Part shown: in pieces, positions 51,560-60,297 of the stretch
Layout: each line of letters opens with the position of its first letter
Position numbering within the stretch: position 1 is the stretch's first letter
Origin: CAYWVR01 sp964461715
GTDB taxonomy: Bacteria; Planctomycetota; Phycisphaerae; FEN-1346
Reading direction: 5' to 3'
Length of the DNA stretch: 64,000 bases
Assembly: GCA_964461715.1 (NCBI GenBank)
Contig: CAYWVR010000007.1
Span: 1 to 64,000, forward strand
Notes under the pieces: model-generated
What the model saw: the letters and a program-made list of their open reading frames with translations, nothing else
The model's database searches: none
Told to the model about the DNA's origin: nothing
Program-made: the position numbers and the translations under genes

Positions 51560-52056
51560 TCGACAATCAGCGGCTACCTGGTCTTGATGGACCCGCCGAT
51601 CGTCCACGGCCGGAGGTACATCCGCACCACGCCGTCGGGCAGCCGGAATACCTAGCGGATGTCCAAGCGGAGGCGTCGACCGACAAGAAGACCTCCCCGG
51701 CCGCGTTCGACCCGAAGACCGGCAAGGAGTTGTGGCGCATCGAGCGCACACACGTTTCGGCCAACGAGACCTGCATCGGCGGGGAGTATTGGATTCTGAA
51801 ACGGCAGCCCCTCCCGCGATACCATCAAGAAGGTTGTCGCTGCCGGCAACGACCTCGAGACCGTCCGCGATGAACTCTACGGCCCGACCTGCTACCGGAT
51901 GTCCCCGGCGGGCTACGAGGAGGTCTGGCGCCTGCCGCCGGGCCCGACTCCAAGCAGCTTCACATCAAGAAGACGTATTACGCCGAGAGGGACACCTCGC
52001 CGGCGTACGCGTGCGGCCTCCTCTTCGTGCGCACCTCCACGGGGGTCGCGTGCTAG
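51560..52056 (+). pseudogene. PQQ-repeat (quinoprotein-like) pseudogene with three frame breaks
   Basis: Four consecutive protein-like segments lie in alternating frames on the plus strand: STISGYLVLMDPPIVHGRRY (frame stops at 51655), FDPKTGKELWRIERTHVSAN from 51706, TIKKVVAAGNDLETVRDELY and PAGYEEVWRLPPGP from 51824, and DSKQLHIKKTYYAERDTSPA then YACGLLFVRTSTGVAC ending at TAG 52056. The FDPKTGKELWR segment is a typical PQQ beta-propeller repeat, so the parent was probably an exported quinoprotein-like protein. At least three indels are needed to restore one frame, which excludes a single sequencing error. The 5' part of the parent gene is missing. Confidence 0.7.
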
Positions 52057-52267
52057 AATCTGAGGGCTCAGCCGTAATGTCGGGCCAAAGTTGCTGCCGT
52101 GCTCTACCGTTACGCGTGCAGCGCCGGGGGCCATGCCTGCTCTGCGCGGAGTTCTGGCCGGGGCCGTTGCATGAGAGGGTAGCGGTGTCGGCGGCGTTTG
52201 AGAACGCGGGACTCGATGCGGCCGGGACGGTTGGCCACCTGCCACCGGAGGGCCGGTGAGTTCCGGC

Positions 52268-52771
52268 CTAGAAGTCCCACTCGCAGACGAACCCCGTGGG
52301 CATCCAAAAGCCGTCGCCGTCGGCGGCGACGTCGACCCATTCGCCCTTGTCGTAGGTGGCGAGGTAATGCTCGTCGCCGCCCCAGTTGTTGGGCTGGCCG
52401 GCCATCCAGGCGGTGAACTGCCAGGGGCTGCCGTCGATCCAGACCCAGCGGCCCTCCTCGGCCTCGTCGGAGCCCCCGAGGTAGAGGTACCGGCCGTCGG
52501 CGAGGTCCGCGAGGAAGTGCTGCTCCTCCCGGGAGGTGATCGTCGCGAGGTGGCCGCCCATCCCCCGGCAAAGGCTCTTGGCCTCGTGCCACGTCACGTC
52601 CTCGTCGAAGACCTTGTAATGGTGGCCCCCGAAGGCGACCGCATCCGGCGGACAGGCCCCCCGAGCGGCCAGCTCCTCCGCGCTCGCCCCGGTCCGCTGC
52701 GAGTCCTCCTCGCAGCCGAGGCTCCCCGTGATGCACATCATCGCGCTCAGAAGGCATGTTGCTGTCCGCAT
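52268..52771 (-). CDS. C-type-lectin-domain lipoprotein
   Basis: Protein of 167 aa. Signal peptide with lipobox (LLSAMMCITGSLGC). Residues about 40-167 are a complete C-type lectin-like domain: CPPDAVAFGGHHYKVFDED, VTWHEAKSLCRGMGGHLATI, YLGGSDEAEEGRWVWIDGSP, QFTAWMAGQPNNWGGDEHYL and FVCEWDF. The QPN triplet and following NWGGDE block sit where calcium and sugar are bound in carbohydrate-binding members (QPD/EPN position). Surface-anchored sugar recognition is likely. Single-domain C-type lectin lipoproteins are uncommon outside planctomycetes and related groups. Monocistronic. Confidence 0.88.
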   Translation of the reverse strand: MRTATCLLSAMMCITGSLGCEEDSQRTGASAEELAARGACPPDAVAFGGHHYKVFDEDVTWHEAKSLCRGMGGHLATITSREEQHFLADLADGRYLYLGGSDEAEEGRWVWIDGSPWQFTAWMAGQPNNWGGDEHYLATYDKGEWVDVAADGDGFWMPTGFVCEWDF

Positions 52772-53056
52772 GAGTTCGCCTTTCCCGCTGGTGTCCGTCT
52801 CCATTATGCCGGGGGACGGGGGCGCGGGGCAAGCCCCCTGGCGGTCCTGCGAAGGGGCAAACCCGTGCGAAAAGGGGGGCAAAAGGGGCCAGAAGTACCC
52901 CTGTACCCCCCCCACTACCCCCCAAAAAGTCGCAGAAAGTGTGTCGTAGCGGGATAAATCGCTTCTCGGATTGCGTCAAAGGGGCGCGCAGATTACCCAA
53001 CTTAACAGGAATTGCGGCGGGTGAGGAGGTGGAAGGGGGGGAATGGGTAAGGTGGG
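52772..53056. other. intergenic, nothing recognised
   Basis: G/C homopolymer-rich spacer between the lectin gene and guaA; no gene, RNA or clear hairpin. Confidence 0.5.
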
Positions 53057-54643
53057 CTATTCCCACTCGATCGTCGACGGCGGCTTCGAGGAGACGTCGT
53101 AGACGACTCGGTTGACGCCCTTGACCTCGTTGATGATGCGGGTTGCGATCCGCGCGAGGACGTCGTGCGGAAGACGGGCCCAGTCGGCCGTCATGCCGTC
53201 GCGGCTGGTGACGGCGCGAAGGGCGATGACGTTCGCGTAGGTCCGCTCGTCGCCCATGACGCCCACGGCCTTGACAGGCAGAAGGACGCTAAGTGCTTGC
53301 CAGACCTCACGATACTGTCCGGAAGCGTGGAGCTCTTCGAGGAAGATGGCGTCGGCGTCGCGGAGGATGGAGAGCTTGCGGCGGTTGACGGGGCCCACGA
53401 TCCGCACCGCCAGCCCGGGCCCCGGGAACGGATGCCGCCAGACCACCCGGTCGGGCAGACCCAGTTCGTAGCCGACCTTGCGGACCTCGTCCTTAAAAAG
53501 GTATCGGAAAGGCTCAATAAGCTCGAACTTCAGGTTCGGAGGCAGGCCGCCGACGTTGTGGTGGGTCTTGATGGTGGCCGACGGGCCGCCGTGGGCCGAG
53601 CGACTCTCGATGACGTCCGGGTAGAGGGTGCCTTGGGCCAGGAAGCGGGGCGTGCCGAGACGTTTGGCCGCGCGCTCGAAGACGCGGATGAAGGTCTTGC
53701 CGATGATGCGGCGTTTGCGTTCGGGGCTCGCCACACCGCGCAAACGCTTCAGGAACTCGCGGACGGCGCTGACGTAGTGGACGCGTATCCCGATGTGGTC
53801 ACGGTACTTACGTCGCACGTGGGCGGCCTCGTTCTTTCGCAGGAGGCCGTTGTTGATGAAGACGCAATCGAGCTTCTCGCCGATGGCCCGGTGCAGAAGG
53901 GCCGCCAGGACGGAGCTGTCCACGCCCCCGCTGGTGGCACAGAGGACGCGATCTTCGCCGACGGTCTCGCGGATCTGCTCGACGGTGGCGTCGATGAAAT
54001 GCTGGGCCGACCAGCCGCCCTTGCACCCCGCGGCCCGGAAGAGGAAATTGTGCAGAATTTCGGTCCCTTTGGGCGTATGGGCCACTTCCGGGTGGAACTG
54101 GAGGCCGTAGAGGCGTTTCTTGACGTTTCCCATAGCGGCGACGGGGGCCGTACCGGTCTGGGCGAGGACCTGGAACCCCTCGGGCACCTCGACGACCTGG
54201 TCGCCGTGGCTCATCCAGACGTGCAGCCGGTCCGTCAGACCCCGGAAAAGGTCGGCCTTGCGGCGAATCCGGATGACGGCGTGGCCGTATTCCCGCTGAT
54301 CGGCCGGGTCGACCTTGCCGCCCAAGAGCTTGGCCATGAGCTGGAGGCCGTAGCAGATGCCCAGAACGGGGATTCCGAGCCTCAGAAGGGCCGAATCCAT
54401 GGTCGGGGCGTCCTCGGCGGTGACGCTGGCCGGGCCGCCCGAGAGGATGATGGCCGCCGGCCGCGAGGCCGCCAATTCGCCCGAGGTGATGGTGTGGGAC
54501 ACGATTTCGCTGTAGACCCCGCATTCCCGCACGCGACGGGCGATAAGCTGGGTATACTGCGACCCGAAATCGAGGATGACGACGCGTTCGCCGGGCTTCG
54601 AGGGGGCGAACCGTCTAGGCGGTGACTTCGTTTTCTGGCTCAT
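53057..54643 (-). CDS. guaA: GMP synthase (glutamine-hydrolysing)
   Basis: Protein of 528 aa converting XMP to GMP. Class I amidotransferase domain: RVVILDFGSQYTQLIARRVR, GICYGLQLMAKLLGG with catalytic Cys, and LQFHPEVAHTPKG with the His-Glu pair. PP-loop ATP pyrophosphatase domain with LCATSGGVDSSVLAALL, then the dimerisation domain ending PPSTIEWE. Its ATG lies 29 bp inside the 3' end of the carB-like gene, so expression depends on the same message. Confidence 0.96.
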   Translation of the reverse strand: MSQKTKSPPRRFAPSKPGERVVILDFGSQYTQLIARRVRECGVYSEIVSHTITSGELAASRPAAIILSGGPASVTAEDAPTMDSALLRLGIPVLGICYGLQLMAKLLGGKVDPADQREYGHAVIRIRRKADLFRGLTDRLHVWMSHGDQVVEVPEGFQVLAQTGTAPVAAMGNVKKRLYGLQFHPEVAHTPKGTEILHNFLFRAAGCKGGWSAQHFIDATVEQIRETVGEDRVLCATSGGVDSSVLAALLHRAIGEKLDCVFINNGLLRKNEAAHVRRKYRDHIGIRVHYVSAVREFLKRLRGVASPERKRRIIGKTFIRVFERAAKRLGTPRFLAQGTLYPDVIESRSAHGGPSATIKTHHNVGGLPPNLKFELIEPFRYLFKDEVRKVGYELGLPDRVVWRHPFPGPGLAVRIVGPVNRRKLSILRDADAIFLEELHASGQYREVWQALSVLLPVKAVGVMGDERTYANVIALRAVTSRDGMTADWARLPHDVLARIATRIINEVKGVNRVVYDVSSKPPSTIEWE

Positions 54644-56291
54644 AGGTGGAGTAGTAGTAAGGGGTAAAGGCTTCGAACTCGGCGGCACAGGTGTCGACCA
54701 GCTTAAAGACGCTCTCGACGCCCAACTCCCGGCGTCGGCGGCGGACGGCGTGCTCATCCTTGGCCCCGAGCAGGCGGGCGAGCTGGCGGTCGCTGAAGCC
54801 GCATCTCTTGGCCCGGCGGAGCTGGTCGGCGGAAAGGGCCTCGGTGAAGGTCTCGGCGGCCTCGCCGGCTTCGCGCAATTCCGCCTCCATCTCGACGATC
54901 TGGCGGACCTGGTCCAGGAACCAGGGATCAATGCCCGTCAGATCATGCAGGCGGGCGACGTCCAGGCCCTGCTGGAGGGCCTGCTTGAGGACGAAGATGC
55001 GGGTCGGGCTGGGGGTGACAAGGGCGCGTCTCAGTTCCTCGCCTTCGAGCGTGACGGGCAGGTCGTCCAGCCCGTGAACGCCGATTTCGAGGCTTCGGAG
55101 GGCCTTCTGGAGGCTTTCCTTGAAGGTCCGCCCGATGGCCATGGCCTCGCCCACGCTCCGCATCGAGGTGGTCAGCGTGGCGGCGGTCTGGGCGAATTTC
55201 TCGAACGTGAACCGCGGGATCTTGGTGACACAGTAGTCGATGGTCGGCTCGAAGCAGGCGGGCGTCTTCAGAGTGATGTCGTTCTGGATTTCGTCCAGGG
55301 TATAGCCGGCGGCCAGCTTGGCGGCGATTTTTGCGATGGGGAACCCGGTCGCCTTGGAGGCCAGGGCGGAGCTTCGCGAGACTCGCGGGTTCATCTCGAT
55401 GACGAGCATCTCGCCCGTCTGCGGGTGGACGGCAAACTGGATGTTCGAGCCGCCCGTCTCAACGCCGATCTCGCGGATAATGGCGATGGAGGCGTCGCGC
55501 ATGGCCTGGTATTCGCGGTCCGTGAGGGTCTGGGCGGGAGCCACGGTGATGGAATCGCCCGTGTGGACGCCCATGGGGTCGAGGTTCTCGATCGAGCAGA
55601 TGATGACCACGTTGTCGCGGAGGTCGCGCATGACCTCCAGCTCGAATTCCTTCCATCCGAGGACGGATTGCTCGATGAGGACGGTGTGGATGGGGCTGGC
55701 GTCGAGGGCGCTCTTGGCCATCTCGGTCAATTCTTCGACATTATAGGCCACCCCGCCGCCCGTCCCCCCGAGGGTGAAGCTGGGCCGCAGAATGACCGGC
55801 AGCCCCAGCTCCGAGCCCGTTTCGAGGGCTTCCGCGACACTGGACACGACGCGGCTGGCGGGAACCTGGAGGCCGATGCTTTCCATGGCCTGCTTGAACT
55901 TCAGGCGGTCTTCGGCCTTCTCGATGGCCTCGGGGTTGGCCCCGATCATCTCGACGTCGTACTTCTCCAGCACGCCCCGGTGGGCCAGCTCCTCGGCCAC
56001 GTTCAGGGCCGTCTGGCCGCCCACGGTGGGAAGGAGGGCGTCGGGCCGCTCCCGGGCGATGATGCACTCGACGAGGTCCGCCGTGATGGGCTCGACGTAC
56101 GTGCGGTCGCCGAACTCCGGGTCGGTCATGATGGTGGCGGGGTTGGAGTTGATGAGGACGACCTCGTAGCCCTCGCTCCGCAGGGCCTTGCAAGCCTGAG
56201 TGCCGGAGTAGTCGAATTCGCAGGCCTGGCCGATGACGATGGGCCCGGAGCCGATGACGAGAATCTTGTGTAAGTCGGTTCGTTTAGGCAT
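54615..56291 (-). CDS. carB: carbamoyl-phosphate synthase large chain, N-terminal half only
   Basis: Protein of 558 aa; the usual CarB has about 1070. It contains the carboxyphosphate domain (ILVIGSGPIVIGQACEFDYS, NSNPATIMTDPEFGDRTYVE, VILRPSFTLGGTGGGVAYNV, EMNPRVSRSSALASKATGFP) and the helical oligomerisation domain (PSPTRIFVLKQALQQGLDVA), ending FTPYYYSTYEPENEVTA. That is the linker before the second, carbamoyl-phosphate-forming half (the GGGPNRIGQGIEFD part), which is absent here; guaA starts instead. Split carB genes are known in Aquifex and some methanogens. The other half should be elsewhere in the genome. It overlaps carA by 8 bp. Confidence 0.88.
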   Translation of the reverse strand: MPKRTDLHKILVIGSGPIVIGQACEFDYSGTQACKALRSEGYEVVLINSNPATIMTDPEFGDRTYVEPITADLVECIIARERPDALLPTVGGQTALNVAEELAHRGVLEKYDVEMIGANPEAIEKAEDRLKFKQAMESIGLQVPASRVVSSVAEALETGSELGLPVILRPSFTLGGTGGGVAYNVEELTEMAKSALDASPIHTVLIEQSVLGWKEFELEVMRDLRDNVVIICSIENLDPMGVHTGDSITVAPAQTLTDREYQAMRDASIAIIREIGVETGGSNIQFAVHPQTGEMLVIEMNPRVSRSSALASKATGFPIAKIAAKLAAGYTLDEIQNDITLKTPACFEPTIDYCVTKIPRFTFEKFAQTAATLTTSMRSVGEAMAIGRTFKESLQKALRSLEIGVHGLDDLPVTLEGEELRRALVTPSPTRIFVLKQALQQGLDVARLHDLTGIDPWFLDQVRQIVEMEAELREAGEAAETFTEALSADQLRRAKRCGFSDRQLARLLGAKDEHAVRRRRRELGVESVFKLVDTCAAEFEAFTPYYYSTYEPENEVTA

Positions 56292-57399
56292 GGCGTGTCG
56301 TGAGGCCCTGGACGAAGGCTCCGAAGAGGTTCCGTGCGTCGTGAGGGCCCGGCGACGCCTCCGGGTGGTACTGGACCGCCGCGATGGGCAACCGCCGGTG
56401 CCGCAAGCCCTCCAGCGTATGGTCGTTCAGGTTGACGTGGGTGACCTCGACGTCGCCGGGGTCGAGGCTCTCGATGTCGCCCACAAACCCGTGATTCTGG
56501 ACGGTAATGGCCACCTTTTCAGTCCGGAGGTCCTTCGTCGGCTGGTTGGCCCCGTGATGGCCGAACTTGAGCTTCAACGTGCGGCCGCCAAGGGCCAGCG
56601 TCAGAAAATGGTGCCCCATGCAGATGCCGAACATGGGCACGGGACGCCCGCCGGGCGGGTCCTCGACGAGGCGGCGGATCGTGTCGACGGCGTACGTGAC
56701 GGGCTCCGGATCGCCGGGGCCGTTCGAGAGCAGGATGCCGTCGGGCTCATGGGCTATGACCTCCTCGGCCGTCGTCGAGGCCGGCAGCACGAGAACGCGG
56801 GAACCGGCCGCCTTCAGGCACCTGAGAATCCCGTACTTGACGCCGTAGTCCAGGACGGCGACGGTCGGGCCGGGGGAGGCCACCTCGCGGGCCCATTCCC
56901 AGGGCTCGTCGCAGGTGACGTCCTTCACGAGGTCCCGCCCCACGAGGCCCGGCGAGGCCTTTGCGGCGGCCACGGCCTTGTCGGGATCGGCGTCGAGGGT
57001 CGAGAGGACGGCCCGCATGGCCCCGGCCTCGCGGATGTGCTTCGTCAGGGCCCGCGTGTCGACCCCCTCGATGCCCGGGATGCCGTGGTCTCGGAGGTAC
57101 GTGTCGAGGTCGCCGGTGGCCCGCCAGCTCGAAGGCGTGCGGCAGAGCTCCCGCACGACGAAGCCCTCGACCCGGGGCCGGTGCGACTCGACGTCCTCCT
57201 CGTTCACGCCGTAGTTGCCGATCAGCGGGTACGTCATGGCCACGATCTGGCCGCGGTACGAGGGGTCGGTCAGGACCTCCTGGTACCCGGTCATGGAGGT
57301 GTTGAAGACGACCTCGCCGACGGCCTCGGCGTCGGCGCCGAAGGCCGTACCGGGGAAGGTGCGGCCGTCTTCGAGGGCCAGGATGGCAGGTTTCGCCAC
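56284..57399 (-). CDS. carA: carbamoyl-phosphate synthase small chain
   Basis: Protein of 371 aa from GTG 57399, directly after the purF stop. The N-terminal domain (PAILALEDGRTFPGTAFGAD, FNTSMTGYQEVLTDPSYRGQ, MTYPLIGNYGVNEEDVES) and class I amidotransferase domain (VAVLDYGVKYGILRCL, ILLSNGPGDP, MFGICMGHHFLTLALGG with the nucleophilic Cys, AVQYHPEASPGPHD) are complete. It supplies ammonia from glutamine to the CarB synthetase. Sharing an operon with purF, carB(N) and guaA groups glutamine-dependent nucleotide enzymes. Confidence 0.95.
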   Translation of the reverse strand: MAKPAILALEDGRTFPGTAFGADAEAVGEVVFNTSMTGYQEVLTDPSYRGQIVAMTYPLIGNYGVNEEDVESHRPRVEGFVVRELCRTPSSWRATGDLDTYLRDHGIPGIEGVDTRALTKHIREAGAMRAVLSTLDADPDKAVAAAKASPGLVGRDLVKDVTCDEPWEWAREVASPGPTVAVLDYGVKYGILRCLKAAGSRVLVLPASTTAEEVIAHEPDGILLSNGPGDPEPVTYAVDTIRRLVEDPPGGRPVPMFGICMGHHFLTLALGGRTLKLKFGHHGANQPTKDLRTEKVAITVQNHGFVGDIESLDPGDVEVTHVNLNDHTLEGLRHRRLPIAAVQYHPEASPGPHDARNLFGAFVQGLTTRHA

Positions 57400-58842
57400 T
57401 TACCGGGCCCCCTTGTGCTGCAGGTCGAACTGGTCCTTGCGGAAGTCGGCGGGCACGTCGGAGGGATAGTCCCCCGCGAAGCACGCCGTGCACATGTCCT
57501 CGGGTACGGGCACGACGCTCTTCATCCCCTCGACCGAGAGGTACGCGAGCGAATCCGCCCCGATGTGGTCGCGAATCTCGGCCACGGAATGGTCCGAGGC
57601 GATCAGTTCCTGGTGCGTGCTCATGTCAATGCCGAAGTAGCAGGGATGACGGATCGGCGGGCTGGAGACGCGGACGTGGACCTCCGTCGCGCCGGCGGCG
57701 CGGATCATGCGGATCAGCTTCCGCAGCGTTGTCCCGCGGACGATCGAGTCCTCCACCACCACCACGCGCCGCCCCCTCAGGACCCCCGCCACGGGGTTGA
57801 ACTTCACGCGGACGTCCAGATCACGCTCGTGCTGGTGCGGGGCGATGAAGGTGCGGCCCACGTAGTGGTTGCGGATGAGGCCGATCTCGAAGGGGACGCC
57901 CGACGCCTCGGCATACCCGAGGGCGGCGGTGTTCGCCGAATCGGGCACGGCGATGACGATGTCGGCGGCGGCGGGGTGCTCCTCGGCCAGGCGGCGGCCG
58001 AAGGCGCGGCGGATTTTGTCCACCTTCTGCCCGTAAATCCACGAATCCGGACGCGAGAAGTAGATGAACTCGAAGATGCAGAAACTGTGCCGCCGCGCGG
58101 GCGGCAGCATCCGCGAGTGGACGCCGTCGGAGTCCACGACGATCATCTCACCCGGTTCGAGGCTCCGGATGTAATCGGCCCCGAGGATGTCCAGGGCGCA
58201 CGATTCGCTCGCCACGACCGTCGCGTCGTCGAGCTTCCCGAAGCACAGCGGCCGGTACCCGAACGGGTCGCGGACCGCCACCAGCGCCGTCGGCGAGAGG
58301 AACAGGAAGCAGTACGCCCCCGTCACCTTTTCCAGGGCCTCGACGATGGCGTCGGCCAAGCCGTCCTCGCGGCTGCGGGCCACCAGGTGCAGGACGATCT
58401 CGGAGTCGCTGGTCGTCTGGAAGATCGACCCGTCCTCCTGCATCCGGTCGCGCAGGACCTTGGCGTTGACGAGGTTGCCGTTGTGGGCGGCGGCCAGGGG
58501 CCCCCGGCGGTACTGGATCAGGATCGGCTGCGCGTTGGTGGGGTGCGAGGACCCGGTGGTCGAGTACCGGTTATGGCCGATGGCCGCGGCGCCTTCGAGG
58601 GAGTCGAGCATGGCCCGGTTCTGGAACACGCGCGACACCAGACCCGGCCCCTTGTGGAGCCTCAGTTGGCGGCCGTCGGAGGCGGCAATGCCGGCGGCCT
58701 CTTGGCCCCGGTGCTGGAGGGCGTAGAGACCGAAGTAGGCGTGCTTCGCGGCCCCGGGCGCCCCGTAGACGCCGAACAGGCCGCAGAACTCGCGCAGGGC
58801 GTCGCCGCCGGCGACATCCGGCCCTTCACGCATGGGTCTCAA
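57400..58842 (-). CDS. purF: amidophosphoribosyltransferase
   Basis: Protein of 480 aa, first step of purine synthesis. TTG 58842 has GGAGG 8 nt upstream; ATG 58833 is a less well-spaced alternative. A 19-residue propeptide precedes the catalytic cysteine of REFCGLFGVYG. Class II amidotransferase and PRTase parts follow (IGHNRYSTTGSSHPTNAQPI, AHNGNLVNAK, VVVVEDSIVRGTTLRKLIRM). Cysteines in HSFCIFEFIYFSRPDS, IRHPCYFGIDM and DMCTACFAGDYP match the [4Fe-4S] ligands of the B. subtilis type, so this is the propeptide-processed, oxygen-sensitive form. Confidence 0.96.
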   Translation of the reverse strand: MRPMREGPDVAGGDALREFCGLFGVYGAPGAAKHAYFGLYALQHRGQEAAGIAASDGRQLRLHKGPGLVSRVFQNRAMLDSLEGAAAIGHNRYSTTGSSHPTNAQPILIQYRRGPLAAAHNGNLVNAKVLRDRMQEDGSIFQTTSDSEIVLHLVARSREDGLADAIVEALEKVTGAYCFLFLSPTALVAVRDPFGYRPLCFGKLDDATVVASESCALDILGADYIRSLEPGEMIVVDSDGVHSRMLPPARRHSFCIFEFIYFSRPDSWIYGQKVDKIRRAFGRRLAEEHPAAADIVIAVPDSANTAALGYAEASGVPFEIGLIRNHYVGRTFIAPHQHERDLDVRVKFNPVAGVLRGRRVVVVEDSIVRGTTLRKLIRMIRAAGATEVHVRVSSPPIRHPCYFGIDMSTHQELIASDHSVAEIRDHIGADSLAYLSVEGMKSVVPVPEDMCTACFAGDYPSDVPADFRKDQFDLQHKGAR

Positions 58843-58900
58843 GCGATCTGCCTCCCGATTCTCCGGGTGCCCGCGCTTGCGTGGATGCGTTGCGATGGCG

Positions 58901-59290
58901 CTAGCGCGCGGCCACGTGAACCTTGCGGCTGCGCGGTCCGTCGCCCTCGCAGAAATAGATGCCCTGCCATGTCCCCAGCACCGGCTCGCCGCCCGCTACG
59001 ATCAGCACCAGGCTCGGTCCGAAGAGGCTCGACTTGATGTGGGCGTCGGAGTTGCCCTCGCGGTGATGATAGTCGCCCCGCTGGGGCACGAGCTCCTTCA
59101 GGTGCGTCCCAATGTCCCGGGCCACGCTCGGATCGGCGTTCTCGTTGATGGTGACGCCGGCCGTGGTGTGCGGCACGAAGACGACGGCGAGACCGTCCTG
59201 GACGCCCTCGTCGCGGATGGCCTCGGCGACGCGGCCGGTGATGTCGACCATCTCGACCCGGTCGGACGTCTTGACCTGGAAGGTCTGCAC
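58901..59290 (-). CDS. YjbQ/UPF0047 family protein
   Basis: Protein of 129 aa from GTG 59290 with GAGGAGG upstream. The signature VFVPHTTAGVTINENADPSV and the His-rich YHHREGNSDAHIKSSLFGPS, followed by GTWQGIYFCEGDGPRSR, define the YjbQ family, some members of which show thiamin-phosphate-synthase activity; its true role is not settled. Located 58 bp before purF on the same strand, so probably the first gene of the nucleotide operon. Confidence 0.9.
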   Translation of the reverse strand: MQTFQVKTSDRVEMVDITGRVAEAIRDEGVQDGLAVVFVPHTTAGVTINENADPSVARDIGTHLKELVPQRGDYHHREGNSDAHIKSSLFGPSLVLIVAGGEPVLGTWQGIYFCEGDGPRSRKVHVAAR

Positions 59291-59356
59291 GCGGTCCCTC
59301 CTCGCGGTGCGGATGAGTCGCCTGGCGGGCAGGCCGGAGCCTTCGGCCCGCGGCGA

Positions 59357-59385
59357 ATTCTAGTCGCCGAGGGAATTCTCTTCAA
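59357..59385 (-). promoter_or_regulatory. promoter of the yjbQ-purF-carA-carB-guaA operon
   Basis: Minus-strand TTGAAG (59380-59385), 17-nt spacer, TAGAAT (59357-59362), 66 nt before the GTG. Confidence 0.55.
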
Positions 59386-59394
59386 GCAAAATCG

Positions 59395-59422
59395 TTGACC
59401 CCTCCTCGGAATCCGGTAAAGT
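59395..59422 (+). promoter_or_regulatory. promoter of trpC
   Basis: TTGACC (59395-59400), 16-nt spacer, TAAAGT (59417-59422). It lies back to back with the promoter of the nucleotide operon, only 9 bp between the -35 boxes. Confidence 0.65.
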
Positions 59423-59511
59423 CGCCTCACGGGGTCGGGGACGCCGTTCGGCGCGGGACGAGACGGCGAAACCGTTCCCGGCCTACGCCGCCTTTTCCGG
59501 GACCGACGACG

Positions 59512-60297
59512 GTGCTCGACATCCTCAGGCAGATTCTCGACGTCAAGCGGCAGGAGGTGGCCGCCCTCGCGCCGCGACGGACCGAGCTGAAGGCGGCGGC
59601 CCGCGATGCGGCTCCCCCGCGGGGCCTGGCGCGGGCGTTGGCGCGGCCGGAGGGGCTGCCTGTGCGGGTCATGGCCGAGGTCAAGCATCGCTCGCCCTCG
59701 GCGGGCGTCCTCGTCGACCCGTTCGATCCCATCGCCATCGCCCGCCGCTACGAGGCCGCCGGCGCCGACGCCGTCAGTTGCCTGACGGACCGCCAGTTTT
59801 TCGGCGGGCACCTGAAGCACCTCGAAGACGTCCGGGCGGCGGTCCGGCTGCCTGTCCTCCGCAAGGATTTCCTCATCGACGAGGTCCAGCTCGACGAGGC
59901 CCGGGCCGCCGGGGCGGACGGCGTGCTCCTGATTGCCGAGGCCCTGGAGGCCGGGAGGATGCGCGAGCTGGCCGAGGCGGCGGCGGAGCTGGGCCTGGAC
60001 GTCCTGGCCGAGGCCCACGGCCAAGCCGAGGTCGAGAAGGCCCTGGCCTGCGGGGCGCCCCTCGTGGGCATCAACAACCGCGACCTTTCGACCTTTGAGG
60101 TCCGCCTGGAAACGACCGAGGCCCTGGGCCCCCGCGTCAAGGCCGCCGGCCGCACCCTCGTCGCCGAAAGCGGCCTGAAGACCCCCGCGGACGTCGCCCG
60201 CGTCCTCGGGGCCGGCGCCGATGCTATCCTCGTCGGCGAGGGGCTCCTGAGAAGCGGAGACGTGGAGAGCCGGATCGCGGCCTTCAAGACGGCGTGA
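59512..60297 (+). CDS. trpC: indole-3-glycerol phosphate synthase
   Basis: Protein of 261 aa from GTG 59512. Signatures of TrpC: VMAEVKHRSPSAGVLVDPFD, LPVLRKDFLIDEVQLDEARA, GINNRDLSTFEVRLETTEAL, TLVAESGLKTPADVARVLGA and ILVGEGLLRSGD. It closes the indole ring in tryptophan synthesis. No other trp genes are nearby, so tryptophan genes are dispersed. Its 3' end overlaps the convergent NrpR-like gene by 14 bp. The upstream frame extends but lacks family sequence. Confidence 0.95.
   Translation: MLDILRQILDVKRQEVAALAPRRTELKAAARDAAPPRGLARALARPEGLPVRVMAEVKHRSPSAGVLVDPFDPIAIARRYEAAGADAVSCLTDRQFFGGHLKHLEDVRAAVRLPVLRKDFLIDEVQLDEARAAGADGVLLIAEALEAGRMRELAEAAAELGLDVLAEAHGQAEVEKALACGAPLVGINNRDLSTFEVRLETTEALGPRVKAAGRTLVAESGLKTPADVARVLGAGADAILVGEGLLRSGDVESRIAAFKTA

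Noticed and set aside
56233..59037. Plus-strand 934-codon frame opposite carA and purF
   Set aside because: Antisense of three recognised genes; composition is typical of a GC-driven shadow frame.
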